Positions 25,960 through 37,141 of a stretch of 64,000 nucleotides of DNA are shown here, one piece after another. Location of the stretch: positions 25,976,784-26,040,783 of the forward strand of contig OX365953.1 of NCBI GenBank assembly GCA_947247005.1, in the 5' to 3' direction. Numbering within the stretch: the stretch's first letter is position 1; each line of letters opens with the position of its first letter. Origin of the DNA: Spisula solida. Taxonomy: Eukaryota > Mollusca > Bivalvia > Venerida > Mactridae. Below the pieces are notes generated by a model. It was not told the DNA's origin, did not search any database, and saw only the letters and a program-made list of their open reading frames with translations. Position numbers and translations under genes: made by a program.

Positions 25960-26130
25960 TCCATATGACGTAAATGCTGTTGACAAGAGGGACAGAAAAG
26001 AACGAACGATAATTTAAAATTATGTATGCTGAATTTTAACAATATTTGTTGCACAGTTTTGGTGTAGGGATATTTGATAATGGCACCCGGAACAGACATG
26101 TGTCTGATGTTCAGGATTGAGCATTATATC
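25960..26130. mobile_element. hAT-like family 2, right-part fragment
   Basis: Matches the right half of the family (ctgaattttaacaat, gtgtagggatatttg, attgagcattatatctc). The left end is missing. Confidence 0.5.
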
Positions 26131-26219
26131 TCGGTAGGAAACCTGCATAGTGCAGTGACAACTTGTATTGTAACAGGAGTTTAACTGGGTGTTTTAAACA
26201 TGTTTATTACTATATTTAG

Positions 26220-26418
26220 GCCGGATCCACCATCAGCTTACGGTCAGCACTATAGACAGGACAGTATGGGGAACCTACAGGGTGGACTACAAGCATCTTT
26301 GAGTGGTAGCGGACAGGCTGCTGGACCTACAGCATCTAAACGTCCACGACTTGGTCCCATAGATCATAATCTAGCACAGCCTCTCAGTATAGATGTCAGT
26401 CAATCTGAGCCAAAAAGG
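26220..26418 (+). CDS. NCOR1: NCoR exon 4, SKRPRL motif
   Basis: Acceptor ctatatttag, donor AGG/gtttgt. Reads PDPPSAYGQHYRQDSMG, then a Gly/Ser-rich stretch and TASKRPRLGPIDHN. The SKRPRL motif corresponds to ESKRPRLE in the vertebrate N-terminus and looks like a short basic nuclear-targeting patch. Ends on a complete codon. Confidence 0.9.
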
Positions 26419-27364
26419 GTTTGTAAATTAAATGTTTGTCTCTTTAGCGTAACATGGTTGTATCTCACTATGTACTATATAGAGAGATACAACCTTGTTA
26501 ACGCCAAATGGACATATTGTCATTATCATGCTACATTTGTGTAAAGTATAGATCTATGATAAATTGTAACGCCCCCTCATTATTATTTCTCAGAATTTGG
26601 GCGTATCAGGAACTTAACATTAAAGACAGTTGTCTAGTTGCAACCCTACACAAATCCTTTGGGCCTAAAAGAAATCAGACTGGGAAGGCAGCACTCTGAG
26701 ACTTAACCAGCCGAGCTCAGAAAACATAAAAAAAATCATATACCACAATTGCACGGCACAATGACCAACATACAACTGAACGAGAAAATGAACTTTACTG
26801 CTGAAATAAAAGTTTCGGCTGTCAAAACAATGAAAGTGTAAATCCTAATTTCAGCTATAAAAAGCTGAATGCTGTAGTTTTGGACAGGTATAAATTGCTT
26901 TTTGACATGAAAAATAAAATTTATGAACCGGGCTAACAATAATTGGTCTTCCTGAAATTGTAACGAACAATATGCCACCCATAATTGGCACACTTAGGCA
27001 GCTGTTGGAAAATGTACTTGGCTAAAAATAATTTAAAAAAAATAGATGTAAGCATTCCTAACATAGATATTTACCTATAGCATATCTTCCTTGCATGGCG
27101 TTTCATGTATGAAGGTACTTCGAAGTAACTGCTGGTTGGCTGTAAAGCAACGCCAAGACCAGCCCCATTTTTCCCTGGGGAAAAAATAGGCTGGCCCAAT
27201 GTTTCCCTCAGCGGAAAAACTGGATAGGTGGCAAAAAAGACTGCTACACTGTTGTCAGGATAATGTGATGGGGTAGTCTCCACACTACCTAAATACTGGT
27301 ATCCAGTGTTATTTAAAACAATATTTAAAAAAAATTATGACTGATTACTTTATATTATATCTAG

Positions 27365-27529
27365 GAGCCTGCCTACAATCCACAGACAGAAGCAATATCA
27401 CCTACCATACCGCCGGAAGAAACCAAGGTGCAAAAAGTGAAAGATGAACTGCTTCAAAATATCAGTAGGATAGATAGAGAAATACAACTTGTTGAAGGAC
27501 AGATCGGCATGAAGCTGAAAAAGAAACAG
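27365..27529 (+). CDS. NCOR1: NCoR exon 5, GPS2/TBL1-type coiled coil
   Basis: 55 codons in phase 0. The last 35 residues (VKDELLQNISRIDREIQLVE and on to KLKKKQ) match the vertebrate KEELIQ-MDRVDREI...LKKKQQ helix. In SMRT this helix forms an antiparallel coiled coil with GPS2 in the HDAC3 complex. Heptad-like Leu/Ile spacing is visible. Donor CAG/gttggt. Confidence 0.95.
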
Positions 27530-28045
27530 GTTGGTTTGTATTTCATTTTATCACATGACTTTCCTTGTATCTGAGTTAGTATAGCGAGTACAAGACATCA
27601 CTTCTCTCCTCAGTGATGTCATTATATGCCTTAACTCACGTTATTTTTGGTGTCATTTATATAACAGAGTCCGTTTTCCAGCTGAAAGATGTGTACAGTG
27701 GAACTTTGTTATAACAAAAAACGAAAACGAAAAATCATGGCCACCAGGGGCGGGGCTAATTTCCACTATATGGCTATTTAGAAAACTTTGAAAATCTAAC
27801 TCTTTTTGAAAACTGCTGGCCTGATTTCACTTTAATTCCACAGGAATGTTCTTTGACTGACCCTCCCTCTACCAAATTCTTAGTTTTAATGTTGATTGCT
27901 TAAAAAACATGGCCACCAGGGACGGGGGTTATTTCCACTATATGGCTATTTAGAAAACTTTGAAAATCTTCTTCTTAGAAACTGCTGACCTGATTTCAAT
28001 ATAATTCCACAGGATAATTCCTAAATGGCTGACCCTTTACCAAAT

Positions 28046-29740
28046 TCCTAGTTGTGCCCCCACACTTATTTATAAGTGGGGGGCATATAGCATTGGTGCT
28101 GTCCGTCCGTCCGTCCGTCCGTCCGTCCGTCCGTCCGTCTGTCTGTCTGTCTGTCTGTATGTCCGTACGTAACACAAATCTTGTGTGTTGAACTTCTCAT
28201 AAACTACTGGGTAGAATTTCTTCAAACTTTCACAGATGAACAGCCTCAATGTATAGATGACTGTAAAGGAAGGAATTTTCACTGCGTCAATTTTGACCAG
28301 AGTTATGGCCCTTTGTTACTTTTACTATATACTCTATAGTGAAAAATCTTGTGTGTTGAACTCCTTATAAACTACTGGGTGGAATTTCTTCAAACTTTCA
28401 CAGATGAACAACCTCAATGTATAGATGACTGTAAAGGAAGGAATTTTCACTGCGTCAATTTTGACCAGAGTTATGGCCCTTTGTTACTTTTACTATATAC
28501 TCTATAGTGAAAAATCTAGTGTGTTAAACTCCTTATAAACTACTGGGTGGAATTTCTTCAAACTTTCACAGATGAACAACCTCAATGTATACATGATCGT
28601 AAAGGATGGAATTTTTGCTGTGTAAATTTTGACCAGAGTTATGGCACTTTGTTACTTTACTATATACCCTATACGTGCAGGCTATTAAATATTGGCTGAA
28701 AGTTGTTAATTCTAACAATTTAATCATTTTTACGATACCTAGACGGTTCCAAAAACTGGGTGTACAATATTAAGTCACTACTTGACCAGTACGGATTTAG
28801 CTATATATTTGATAATCCGCACGAAAATCAGAACATCGTCGCATAATTTGTTGATAGAAAGTTTAAGGTATGGTAGGAATCGAAAACCCAGAAATGAAAG
28901 AACATGTGTTCTCTGTGATAAATCCGATCTCGAAGATGAATATCATTTTATAATAATATGTGATCAATATAAAGATTTGAGACAAAAATATATAAAAAGA
29001 AAATATTATTTCAGGCCATGTGTGGCAAAATTCGTAGACCTTATAAATACCACCAATAAAAAACTACTTGTAAATCTTGCTAACTTTATTATACTCGCCA
29101 GTAAACGTAGACAAACGTTGATGTAATATATATGATACCTATATTATATTTTGGTTATTCTCCTTCACCAATAAAAACTACTATTTAAACCCGCATTATA
29201 TGTTTCTCAAAACTGAGAACAATAGTAATAGGACTTGTAAATCTACATTCTCCTTATTAATTACTACCACTGAACTGTTCATCTTGATAGAACAGTAAAT
29301 GTTTTTTTGATCGTTTGTTAAATTGTACATAAAATTGTATGTTTGTATACATGTATGTATGTATGTATGTTTGTATGATTATTCGAATCACATTAAGATG
29401 AATGTTTGTATATTTGTATGATGCTTGTATGTCTATTCGAATATTTGTTAGCATGTATGTTCGTATGTATGTACCATGTGAAAAGAAATTGTATGAATAT
29501 GTTGTGATGATGTGCTGAATAGCACAAGTCTAAAGTAATAAAGAATTTATCTATCTATCTATCCTATAGTGAAAATCTTGTATGTTGAACTTCTCACAAA
29601 CTGTTGGATAGAATTTCTTCAAACTTTCACAGATTAATAATCTCAATGTATAGATGACTTTATAGGATGGAATTTTTATTGTGCCAATTTTTACCAGTAT
29701 TGTTGCCCTTTGTTACTTTTACTATATGATGGACCTTTGA
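28046..29740 (+). repeat. Dispersed repeat with hairpin, GTCC run and 174-bp units, split by a LINE
   Basis: Begins gcccccacacttatttataa with its inverse, then ccgtcc and ctgt runs, then three units of about 174 bp (from about 28170, 28345 and 28518), and resumes at 29563. The intervening 889 bp is a LINE insertion. Confidence 0.8.
28674..29562 (+). pseudogene. 5'-truncated LINE insertion with CCTATA target duplication
   Basis: Flanked by CCTATA (28668-28673 and 29563-29568), which restores the interrupted host repeat. Coding remnants read AIKYWLKVVNSNNL and GSKNWVYNIKSLLDQYGFSY, then after a frameshift near 28815, ERTCVLCDKSDLEDEYHFII and on to a stop at 29126. The 3' end is an (ATCT)n tract. 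Typical of a non-LTR retrotransposon; inactive. Confidence 0.88.
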
Positions 29741-30296
29741 TAAAAAATGTTCTTAGAATTATAGTCCACAACGACACAAGGCTAAGAAATTGAATAATGA
29801 TGTTACCTCAAACCGCTATTTCCTCTCCTTTCCTATTGTAAATGATATGTGCTATAATGGGGGCACCCGTGTCATGGGACACATTTCTAGTTTTAATGTT
29901 GATTGCTTAAAAAACATGGCCGCCAGGGGCGGGGTTAATTTCCACTATATGCCTTTGTGGCTATATCGAAAACTTTGAAAATCTTCTTCTCAAAAACTGC
30001 TGAGAGATTTTGCATGAATTGACTGCTATGGTATTATTTGGATAGAACTTCAATTACATGTGTATATAAGACTGAAAACTTGTTGAAGCACAGTGCAATC
30101 TGGTTGAAACAAACTACTTGTAGAATGGAAGCATTCCACTGAATACAGGATCTTTTAATGCTGAGTTTGTTCAAGTTCCGTAGCTTGTCAGTTAAGTATT
30201 TCTAAAGGCATTTACTTACAGAATTTTTTTAGAAAAATTGTCATGGAGATAAAACAAAATTAATTGTAACAGAAATTCTATATCTTGTTTCCATAG

Positions 30297-30416
30297 CAAC
30301 AAGAAGAGGCAGCCAATAAACAGAAAGAAGAAGTAGAATCAGAAGAGATCCCAGACACGACTACTGTGGATATGAAACATCAGAGTATCGCACAAATCAT
30401 ATACGCTGAAAACAGG
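30297..30416 (+). CDS. NCOR1: NCoR exon 6, end of coiled coil and HQSIAQIIYAENR motif
   Basis: Acceptor gtttccatag, donor AGG/gtaagt, 40 codons. Starts QQEEAANKQ, continuing the KKKQQQLEEEA helix, and ends MKHQSIAQIIYAENR, equivalent to KHRSIVQIIYDENR in human NCoR. In the family this stretch takes part in TBL1/TBLR1 binding. Confidence 0.95.
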
Positions 30417-30871
30417 GTAAGTGTTGGCCTAGTGCCATGCTTTTATGTTTGTTTTATTTAACATCTGTTTATGCAATGTTTCTTATCACTGATAGCACTT
30501 TTGAAACCTTGGCTATTGTCTGTAATATTTGCAATTTTCTGTAACTTGGCTATTTTCTGTAATATTTGCAATTTTCTGTAACTTTGGCTATTTTCTGTAT
30601 CTGCCTTTTCTCGATTTGCTGAACCTACAAGTTGAGCTCGGGAAGATAACTATTTCTTCGAATTGTTCAACTTTAAAAGAGTTGTCCCTCTTGTATATTC
30701 AGTGCCAATAGGGAGATAATGCACAACTAGATATTTTTTTATTCAGACAAAAATTGGGTTTGCCATGGCAACAGAAACATTGAACATTATTTAAAGGGTT
30801 ATGGCTTCAAACTGGTGGGGGACTTCCGCATTGCTTGCAATTCTTAATGACTTGTTCAATTACATTTTCAG

Positions 30872-30928
30872 AAAAAAGCCACAGAGGCTCATCATATTTT
30901 ATCCAAACTTGGACCTAGAGTTGATTTG
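30872..30928 (+). CDS. NCOR1: NCoR exon 7
   Basis: A 57-base exon with acceptor acattttcag and donor TTG/gtgagt, encoding KKATEAHHILSKLGPRVDL. It matches KKAEEAHKI-EGLGP-VEL of vertebrate NCoR and continues directly from exon 6. Confidence 0.94.
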
Positions 30929-30954
30929 GTGAGTATAAACATATTACTGTCGGT

Positions 30955-31085
30955 GGTCCTACGAATCAGGAATATTCCAGAAGTGCAGATTTACTGCACT
31001 AGAAAGAATAAACATTTCTGCATCAAATGAAAGTGATTTGATAAGTTATGGTCATTCGAAATTTCATAAACTACTTTATGTGCTG
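30955..31085. mobile_element. hAT-like family 2, left-part fragment
   Basis: Contains ggtcctacgaatcagg, atttactgcactagaaagaa and gtgatttgataag, as in the left half of family 2. No right end seen. Confidence 0.5.
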
Positions 31086-31471
31086 GATTTGTTACATACG
31101 GATCTGAGTTTGTAATATAACTAGTGGCTATATATGTAATAACCTTGTTTGGCACATGAAATTTCATTGATATCAATTGGTAAAATGTAATTTCATGAGG
31201 TCTCAAATTTGTGGGTTACAAAACATGGATAGGAAACCTATTGTTACATAGTTTGGAGGTCAATAAATCTTGGGGATTAGTTTTTCTTGTCAATATCAAT
31301 TGAAAGTTTACTCCCCTCGAAAGAGTGAAAAATAGTGAATTGACTGTGGTACTGGTACCTAACAAGGCACTTCTACATTTAAAAGAGGATTATTTAATTT
31401 GAGCTGATGTTTTTAGCTAATGTTTCATTAATGATCTTGTTTTGATAAATTTCTTGATGTTTTTATTGTAG

Positions 31472-31524
31472 CCAATATACAATCAACCGTCAGATACCCC
31501 GATTTATCACGAGAATAAGAGGAA
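31472..31524 (+). CDS. NCOR1: NCoR exon 8, YNQPSDT motif
   Basis: A 53-base exon with acceptor ttttattgtag and donor GGAA/gtaagt. Encodes PIYNQPSDTPIYHENKR, nearly identical to PLYNQPSDT--YHEN in vertebrates. It leaves AA, completed to Lys by exon 9. Confidence 0.95.
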
Positions 31525-31589
31525 GTAAGTATTCTTCCATGGTTTTCATTATTTATCGTTTGAAATTGTATTTCGATCGGTTGTTTTTT

Positions 31590-31800
31590 ATGTCCCCCCA
31601 TCTTTGATCAGTGAGTATATTGCTTTGCACATGTCGGTCGGTAGACCAAATGGTTTCCATTCAATACTCAACAACACTTTACCCTATGATCTTCAAACTT
31701 TACATGGAGGTTGGTCATCAACAGCAGATGACCCTGATTGATTTTGAGGTCAGTAGGTCAAAGGTCAAGTTCACTGTGGAGAACGTGTGGAACAAGTTGA
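31590..31800 (+). repeat. Dispersed repeat with DR1-like motif
   Basis: Begins tgtccccccatctttgatc and contains tattgctttgcacatgtcgg, then aggtcaaaggtca at 31755-31767. Relative of 9597. Confidence 0.7.
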
Positions 31801-32918
31801 TAATTATGTCTCCCTTATACTCCGACACGCCCACTGATTCCATTCAAAAAGTGTACATTATTTTCGTAAGCGGACACTTTTGTGAGCTATAAGAAAACTG
31901 TTTCACTCATAAAATAATTGCCATAAATGGTCAATTAGACGAAAACTGACAAATCTGTAACAGTTAAATAAACGACATAGTAACTGATTGCCTAAAGCAT
32001 AAAACTTGGAGCTAGGAAATTGTATAAACACACAGCATGGATTAATATGCTGCATTACTGTAAAAAACATCAAGTTTGTGGTGTTAAATTCAATCCTCAC
32101 AATTTATCTACACCCAAACAACTATACAACAATGGCTTATTTTTTATAATCCCCAGAGTAAAACTTCTCTAAATTGAATGATTTTACAGTATTATTATCG
32201 GTAGCAATTGAAACAGAACTACAAACCATTTGTAAGCTTGAAACATGTATTGTGCAAATTGACAATCAATTGCACGAAACCGGAATTATATACTAGTACA
32301 TCAACCTTTTTTCCATTGTTTTCATGAGAATTGGTGATGTCATTAAGTATCACTATATCAATAAATAAATCCATGTGAAAAATATATGTTTAAACTAGAA
32401 AATATGTCATTATGTTAAGGATCATATCATAATACAATCAGTTTTTTCAAGTATAAATCAATTACATTGTCTTAACATTCACAAAACTGTAAACAATCTA
32501 TTAGAAGCTTTTTATATGAACCTGTTTGAAAATATTTTCATGGATTGTCTATTTTTAAATACAAAATAAAAGACAAATAATATGCACAGATATGTACCTT
32601 TGTGCATCAAGCCTGTATCATCAGTCACTAATGTGGAAACCTATAGATGTGTATTCTTTTATATGGTGGGTGTAATAACATATGGGCACACTTGATGTTT
32701 ACTCAGTAAATTTTCACATGCTAATAAATGCTCAGCACTGTATGAATGGACGGTTAGATAATCCCTAAGGATCATTAGGCCAAGCTTATTTTGAACATTA
32801 GAATTATATTTTCTAAAATGCAAAACATCTTCTGTTCTTGAATTTTGCCAGAATAGATTTAGATAATCATTGTCACTCTTGTGATCGTTTTGTTTTTGTC
32901 GGAGTATAAGTCAGATAT

Positions 32919-33087
32919 AGTACTAGTTATTCGTCAAAAGTGTCTTCTTACAAGGGTTATTGTACAGTTTTGTGAGGACAAACAACAAATTATCCTCGGC
33001 TTCGCCTCGGACAATTATGTTCTTTGTCCTCACAAAACTGTACAATAACCCTTGTAAGAAGACACTTTTGACGAATAACTAGTACTG
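32919..33087. mobile_element. Near-perfect inverted repeat with about 65-bp arms
   Basis: The left arm begins agtactagttattcgtcaaa and the right arm ends tttgacgaataactagtact. The arms look identical by eye. The loop contains cctcggcttcgcctcgg, itself a small hairpin. Perfect arms imply a young element or ongoing gene conversion. Confidence 0.9.
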
Positions 33088-33089
33088 TA

Positions 33090-33310
33090 TCTATTACATA
33101 GTCGGGAGACTTATCTATTTTAGGCTAGACTTCTGTCTGGATGTAATAGAGTTTGTCCGCGCTTATTCTCCTTAACTGTTTGTCAGATTTCAATGAAACT
33201 TCACATGAACACTTGATACCAAGCCTAGTTGTGCATATTGTCAGAAATGTTATTTAGGTTGGGAGATTTTTGCATGAGTTATGGTCCCTTGTTACAGTAG
33301 TAGAAATATG
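33090..33310 (+). repeat. Dispersed repeat of the gagacatattgattttgtgctgg family
   Basis: Shares gatttcaatgaaacttcacatg, ccaagcctagttgtgcat and ccttgttac with about eight places: 34037-34300, 42150-42400, 47370-47565, 49240-49500, 57965-58220, 62520-62680, 63480-63560 and this one. Complete copies start with a short cccacatag-type stem. Confidence 0.75.
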
Positions 33311-33530
33311 GTTTTGTGTCAAAGACCCTTCCCGTTTTTTCCAGGAAAAAATCATGTCCTTCACTTGTATAGAAGTTGTGGAAATGGTTAATTCCAGAAA
33401 AAAAACTGATAAAGTTGCTAAATGTAATTATTTTGTTTTGAACATGGTTAAGGTGACTTCAGATAAACAAATATGTTATCTTGTACATGGGTGCAGTAGA
33501 CATGACCAACATTTGAACTGTTTCTTTCAG

Positions 33531-33597
33531 ATTTTCTTTGTTCAAGCCTAGATTGATTCTGCACTTCAAGAAGAGACATCAGGCCAGGAAAATAAGG
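33531..33597 (+). CDS. NCOR1: NCoR exon 9, basic helix LILHFKKRHQARK
   Basis: Acceptor tttctttcag, donor AGG/gtaagtt. Encodes FSLFKPRLILHFKKRHQARK then IR, matching LILFFKRRNHARKQ of vertebrate NCoR. A nearer AG just before CCTAGATTG would break the frame. A hAT-like element begins 7 bases into the following intron and has duplicated part of the donor sequence. Confidence 0.95.
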
Positions 33598-33604
33598 GTA
33601 AGTT

Positions 33605-33870
33605 CAGGGGTGTCAATTTTCCGGATTTATCCGGAATTCCGGATTTGTCTTTCCTGGAAGAGCTATGTTTCTGACCAAATTAAAAGTTATTTGATGAAAA
33701 TATCTCAAGAAATGGCAAAGTTATAGTCAATTATATCTGCTCTAAAGGATTTTCTTCAATAAAAAGTTTGAAAAACTGCGTTTTATATGGTTGACGGCCT
33801 CTAGTTTGTCGAAAATGGTCAGCCGCATATGATTTTCAGGATTTTTAATTTGGCTCTGTTGACACCACTG
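33605..33870. mobile_element. hAT-like family 1 element at the exon 9 donor
   Basis: CAGGGGTGTCAATTTTCC to TGTTGACACCACTG. The 6-bp duplication TAAGTT (33599-33604 and 33871-33876) comes from the splice donor itself, AGG/gTAAGTT. Confidence 0.92.
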
Positions 33871-34326
33871 TAAGTTATAACATTACAATTATTGGATTTG
33901 ATGGTGTTCTTACAGTTTTAATTCAATGATGTTTTAAATAAGCATTATTAAGGATGAACAACCCTAAGATTTGGCGAGTATATATAATTTACTGTTTCAG
34001 AAAGTTTTTTCAATGCTTTATTATCATATTTATTATGTCTGCCACGTATAGTTGGGAAGACATACTAATTTTGTGCTGGATGTCTGTTTAGATGGATGGA
34101 TGTCACAGTTTGTCCACACTAGTTCGCCTCAACCATTGGTCAGATTTCAATGAAATTTCACATGAATACTCTGTACCAAACCTAGTTGTGTATATTGTCT
34201 GGAAATTTAGATAGGATGATTTTTTCCAGATGTATGGCCGTTTGCAGGATAAATACTTTTTTGTGACAAAACCCCTTCTACTTAATATATTTGTTATCAT
34301 ATTTATTTAGCTACTTATATAATTAT

Positions 34327-34580
34327 TAGGGGTCCTTCTTTTCCAGAATAATCTGGATATCCAAATTTGCTGCACTAGAAAGAATGAATTTTTCTGCAGA
34401 AAATAAAAGTTATTTGATGAAAAAATTCAAACTTATATCATTTGAAATTTCATAAACTAAATTTTTACAACAAAACAATGTTTGAACTGAGTTTTGGTGT
34501 AGGGATGTGTGTTTATGGCAGTCGAAACAGATTTGCGACTCATTTTCAGGATGGGGCATCCTGCCTCATTGGGACCCCTG
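34327..34580. mobile_element. hAT-like family 2 element before exon 10
   Basis: TAGGGGTCCTTC to GGGACCCCTG with the 6-bp duplication AATTAT (34321-34326, 34581-34586). Ends 28 bases before exon 10. Confidence 0.9.
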
Positions 34581-34608
34581 AATTATGTGCAATATTATGT
34601 GTTTTCAG

Positions 34609-34694
34609 GAACGGTATTTAACAGAGCGATACGATCAGCTGATGCAGGCTTGGGTGAAAAATGTTGAGAAATGGGAAAATAATCCAAAGAGAAA
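34609..34694 (+). CDS. NCOR1: NCoR exon 10
   Basis: Acceptor tatgtgttttcag, donor GAAA/gtaaga. Encodes ERYLTERYDQLMQAWVKNVE and on to NNPKRK, matching QRYDQLMEAWEKKV-RIENNPRRK in vertebrates. The intron's last 28 bases follow directly after a hAT-like insertion, so the branch site lies inside the element or in those 28 bases. Confidence 0.95.
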
Positions 34695-34734
34695 GTAAGA
34701 TAGCCTTCAGCAAAGTATTACTGTTTTACTTACA

Positions 34735-35152
34735 AGGTTCGCTCAGGCCTTGAAAAGTCCTTGAATTTGGATTCAACCTTGAAAAGTACTTGAATTTAAT
34801 GCTACCTTAAAAAAATGCCAAAATGGTACTTGAATTTATCTGAAAATCCTTGAATTCAGCCAAACAGCCTTAAATATCCATAAAAGTGTACAAAAAGAAA
34901 CAGAAACACTGTTTTTCTAAAAAAAAGTTCAAAAATGTATGGGTGCGAAAGTCACTGGTATATAATTAATTGAGCGCCATCGGGTATTTTTGTGTATGAA
35001 ATAGTGTATAAAATGGCAGTGCATAATGCCATTTTCGTAAAATTTAACCTCCGTAAATGTTTGGAAAGATGTCTTGAAAATACCTACTCTACCTTGAACA
35101 GTCCTTGAATAGTCCTTGAATTTGGGTGTGAGAATTTTGTATGAACCATGAC
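34735..35152. repeat. Dispersed repeat of the cttgaaaagtccttgaattt family
   Basis: Multiple cttgaa(a/t)agt(c/a)cttgaattt motifs; ends gagaattttgtatgaaccatg. Fragments of the same family at 41700-41780 and 52480-52560. Confidence 0.65.
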
Positions 35153-35265
35153 TAATGTAACTCCTTAAGTTTTCTGTTAATATTGCATATGTTGTAAATA
35201 TTTTTTGCATTTTTGCTCATTTTCTATCGTATTCACAAATAACTTAATTTGGTTGTGTGATTTTT

Positions 35266-35310
35266 ATACCCCCGCACAACAAGTTGTAAGGGGGGGTATA
35301 CTTGATTCAG

Positions 35311-35352
<42 letters not shown>

Positions 35353-35755
35353 CGTCCGTCTGTCCGTCCGTCCGTCCGTCCGTCCGTCCGTCCGTAGACG
35401 CATTCTTGTGGACGCAACTCCTCCTACAGTTTTTGCAGCATTTCCTTCAAACTTTCACAGATGAACAACCTCAACATGTTGATGTGCATAAAGGAAAGAA
35501 TTTACGCTGCGACAATTTTTGACAGAATTATGGCCCTTTGTACTTTTATGCACTATACAATATATAGTGAATAGTTCTTGTGGACGCAACTCCTCCTACA
35601 GTTTTTGCAGCATTTCCTTCAAACTTTCACAGATGAACAACCTCAACATGTAGATGTGCATAAAGGAAAGAATTTATGCTGCGACAATTTTTGACAGAAT
35701 TATGGCCCTTTGTACTTTTATGCACTATACAATATACATAATTTTGTCATGAACT
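35266..35755 (+). repeat. Dispersed repeat with GTCT/GTCC run and two 178-bp units
   Basis: Stem start taccccccgcacaac-type / gttgtaaggggggta, then (gtct)n and (gtcc)n, then two units starting ttcttgtggacgcaactcct. Reaches nearly to the exon 11 acceptor. The plus-strand open frame here is repeat. Confidence 0.8.
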
Positions 35756-35760
35756 TTCAG

Positions 35761-35847
35761 AGCCAAAGAAGCTAAAATGCGTGAATATTATGAGAAGATA
35801 TTTCCGGAGTTAAAGAAAGCACGGGACGACAAGGAAAGATTAAGCAG
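35761..35847 (+). CDS. NCOR1: NCoR exon 11, EYYEKIFPEL helix
   Basis: Acceptor atgaactttcag, donor GCAG/gtttgt. Encodes AKEAKMREYYEKIFPELKKA then RDDKERLSR, matching AKESK-REYYEKQFPEIRK of vertebrates. Charged helical region before SANT1. A dispersed repeat with a GTCT/GTCC run fills the intron almost to the acceptor. Confidence 0.95.
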
Positions 35848-35934
35848 GTTTGTTACATGTTCTACTGTTTATCTCCACTATTCGAAGAATAATGGGAGCT
35901 ATTGCAGTCACCCGAGCATTGGGGTAATGCTTAT

Positions 35935-36470
35935 GTAAAGTTTAGGAACAATTTTTTAACCCTGATATTTTCAAAGTGCATTGACATACAGCTTTGATAC
36001 TTTGCATACTTTTTCACTATCATGAACTCAACCCATACACCGGAGTAGGTAAGTCTATCAAGCATTTTATTGTTTTATTGAAAGTATGCCCCCTTTTGGA
36101 CTTAGAAATGCAAATGTAAAAGTTTAGGTACAAGTTTTTTAACCTCTAATATCTTCAAAAGTGCTTTAACATATTGCTTTGATACTTTGCATACTTGTTC
36201 ACCATTATGACCCCAACCCCTACACAAGGGTAAGTAACTCTATCAAACATTTTATTGAAATTATGCACCCGTTAGGACTTAGAAATGTAAATGTTAAAGT
36301 TTAGGCACAAGTATTTTAGCCTCTAATATCTTTGAAGTGCATTGACATATTTTGCTTTGATACTTTGCATACTTGTTCACCATCATGACCCCAATCCCTA
36401 CAAAGGAGTGGGTAACTCTTTCAAACATTATCTGCCCTTTTCGAATTAGAAGCCCCAACCTCTACATAGC
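35935..36470 (+). repeat. Three tandem units of about 180 bp
   Basis: Each unit contains gctttgatactttgcatact, tcac(c/t)at(c/t)atga and ggacttagaaatg. Copies are diverged. Confidence 0.75.
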
Positions 36471-36539
36471 AGAGGGTAATGCTGCAGCAATGAAGCATTT
36501 TGTTAAAGGCGAAGTTACAGAAAATTGTTGTTTGTGATA

Positions 36540-36713
36540 CAGTCAGATCTCGATACAACGACGCTGTTTGTTTCAAAGAAAAATGTCGTTGTAACGAATA
36601 TGTCGGTAAACTGAATTGATACAAAGAGCATTTTAAAACTTTTGTCCCCAAATTTGATGTCATTATAATGAATTTGTCAGTATATCGGGTGTCGTTATTT
36701 TGAGATCTGACTG
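36540..36713. mobile_element. Tc1/mariner (pogo-like) miniature element, 174 bp
   Basis: CAGTCAGATCTCGATACAAC at the left, gagatctgactg at the right, TA on both sides. Internal gtcgttgtaacg repeats. Same end type as 39150-40005. Confidence 0.85.
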
Positions 36714-36864
36714 TATAAGATAAATTTTGCAATATATGAAATATGTATAATATTAATAAACAAACATAAAAGCATGGTGCCTGGCTACAAAATAAGGTAT
36801 ATGCATTGAAATAGGTATCCATGGATTAAAGGGTCAATATTTGATTTGTTTTTGGTGTTTACAG

Positions 36865-36949
36865 AAGTGGTACACGAGCGGGTTTAAATGTGTACGCTAG
36901 AAGTGAAGCTGAACTAGAACAGATCATGGATGGTATACATGAACAGGAG
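36865..36949 (+). CDS. NCOR1: NCoR exon 12
   Basis: Acceptor tggtgtttacag, donor GAG/gtacag. Encodes SGTRAGLNVYARSEAELEQI then MDGIHEQE, matching RG-GLS---ARSEHE-SEIIDGLSEQE of the vertebrate proteins. Phase joins both neighbours. Confidence 0.94.
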
Positions 36950-37141
36950 GTACAGTAGTCTATATCACCTGATAAACGTAAAAAACATGTATAAACAAAC
37001 AAACAAACAAACAAACAAACAAACAAACTAACAAAAACATAGACTTGTATTGCTTTCTCTAATGAGATGGATGATTCCATACCTTTTAGCTTTCAAATAT
37101 ACTCTTCATATAACATATATCTTTTTTTTTTCGCCAATTAC

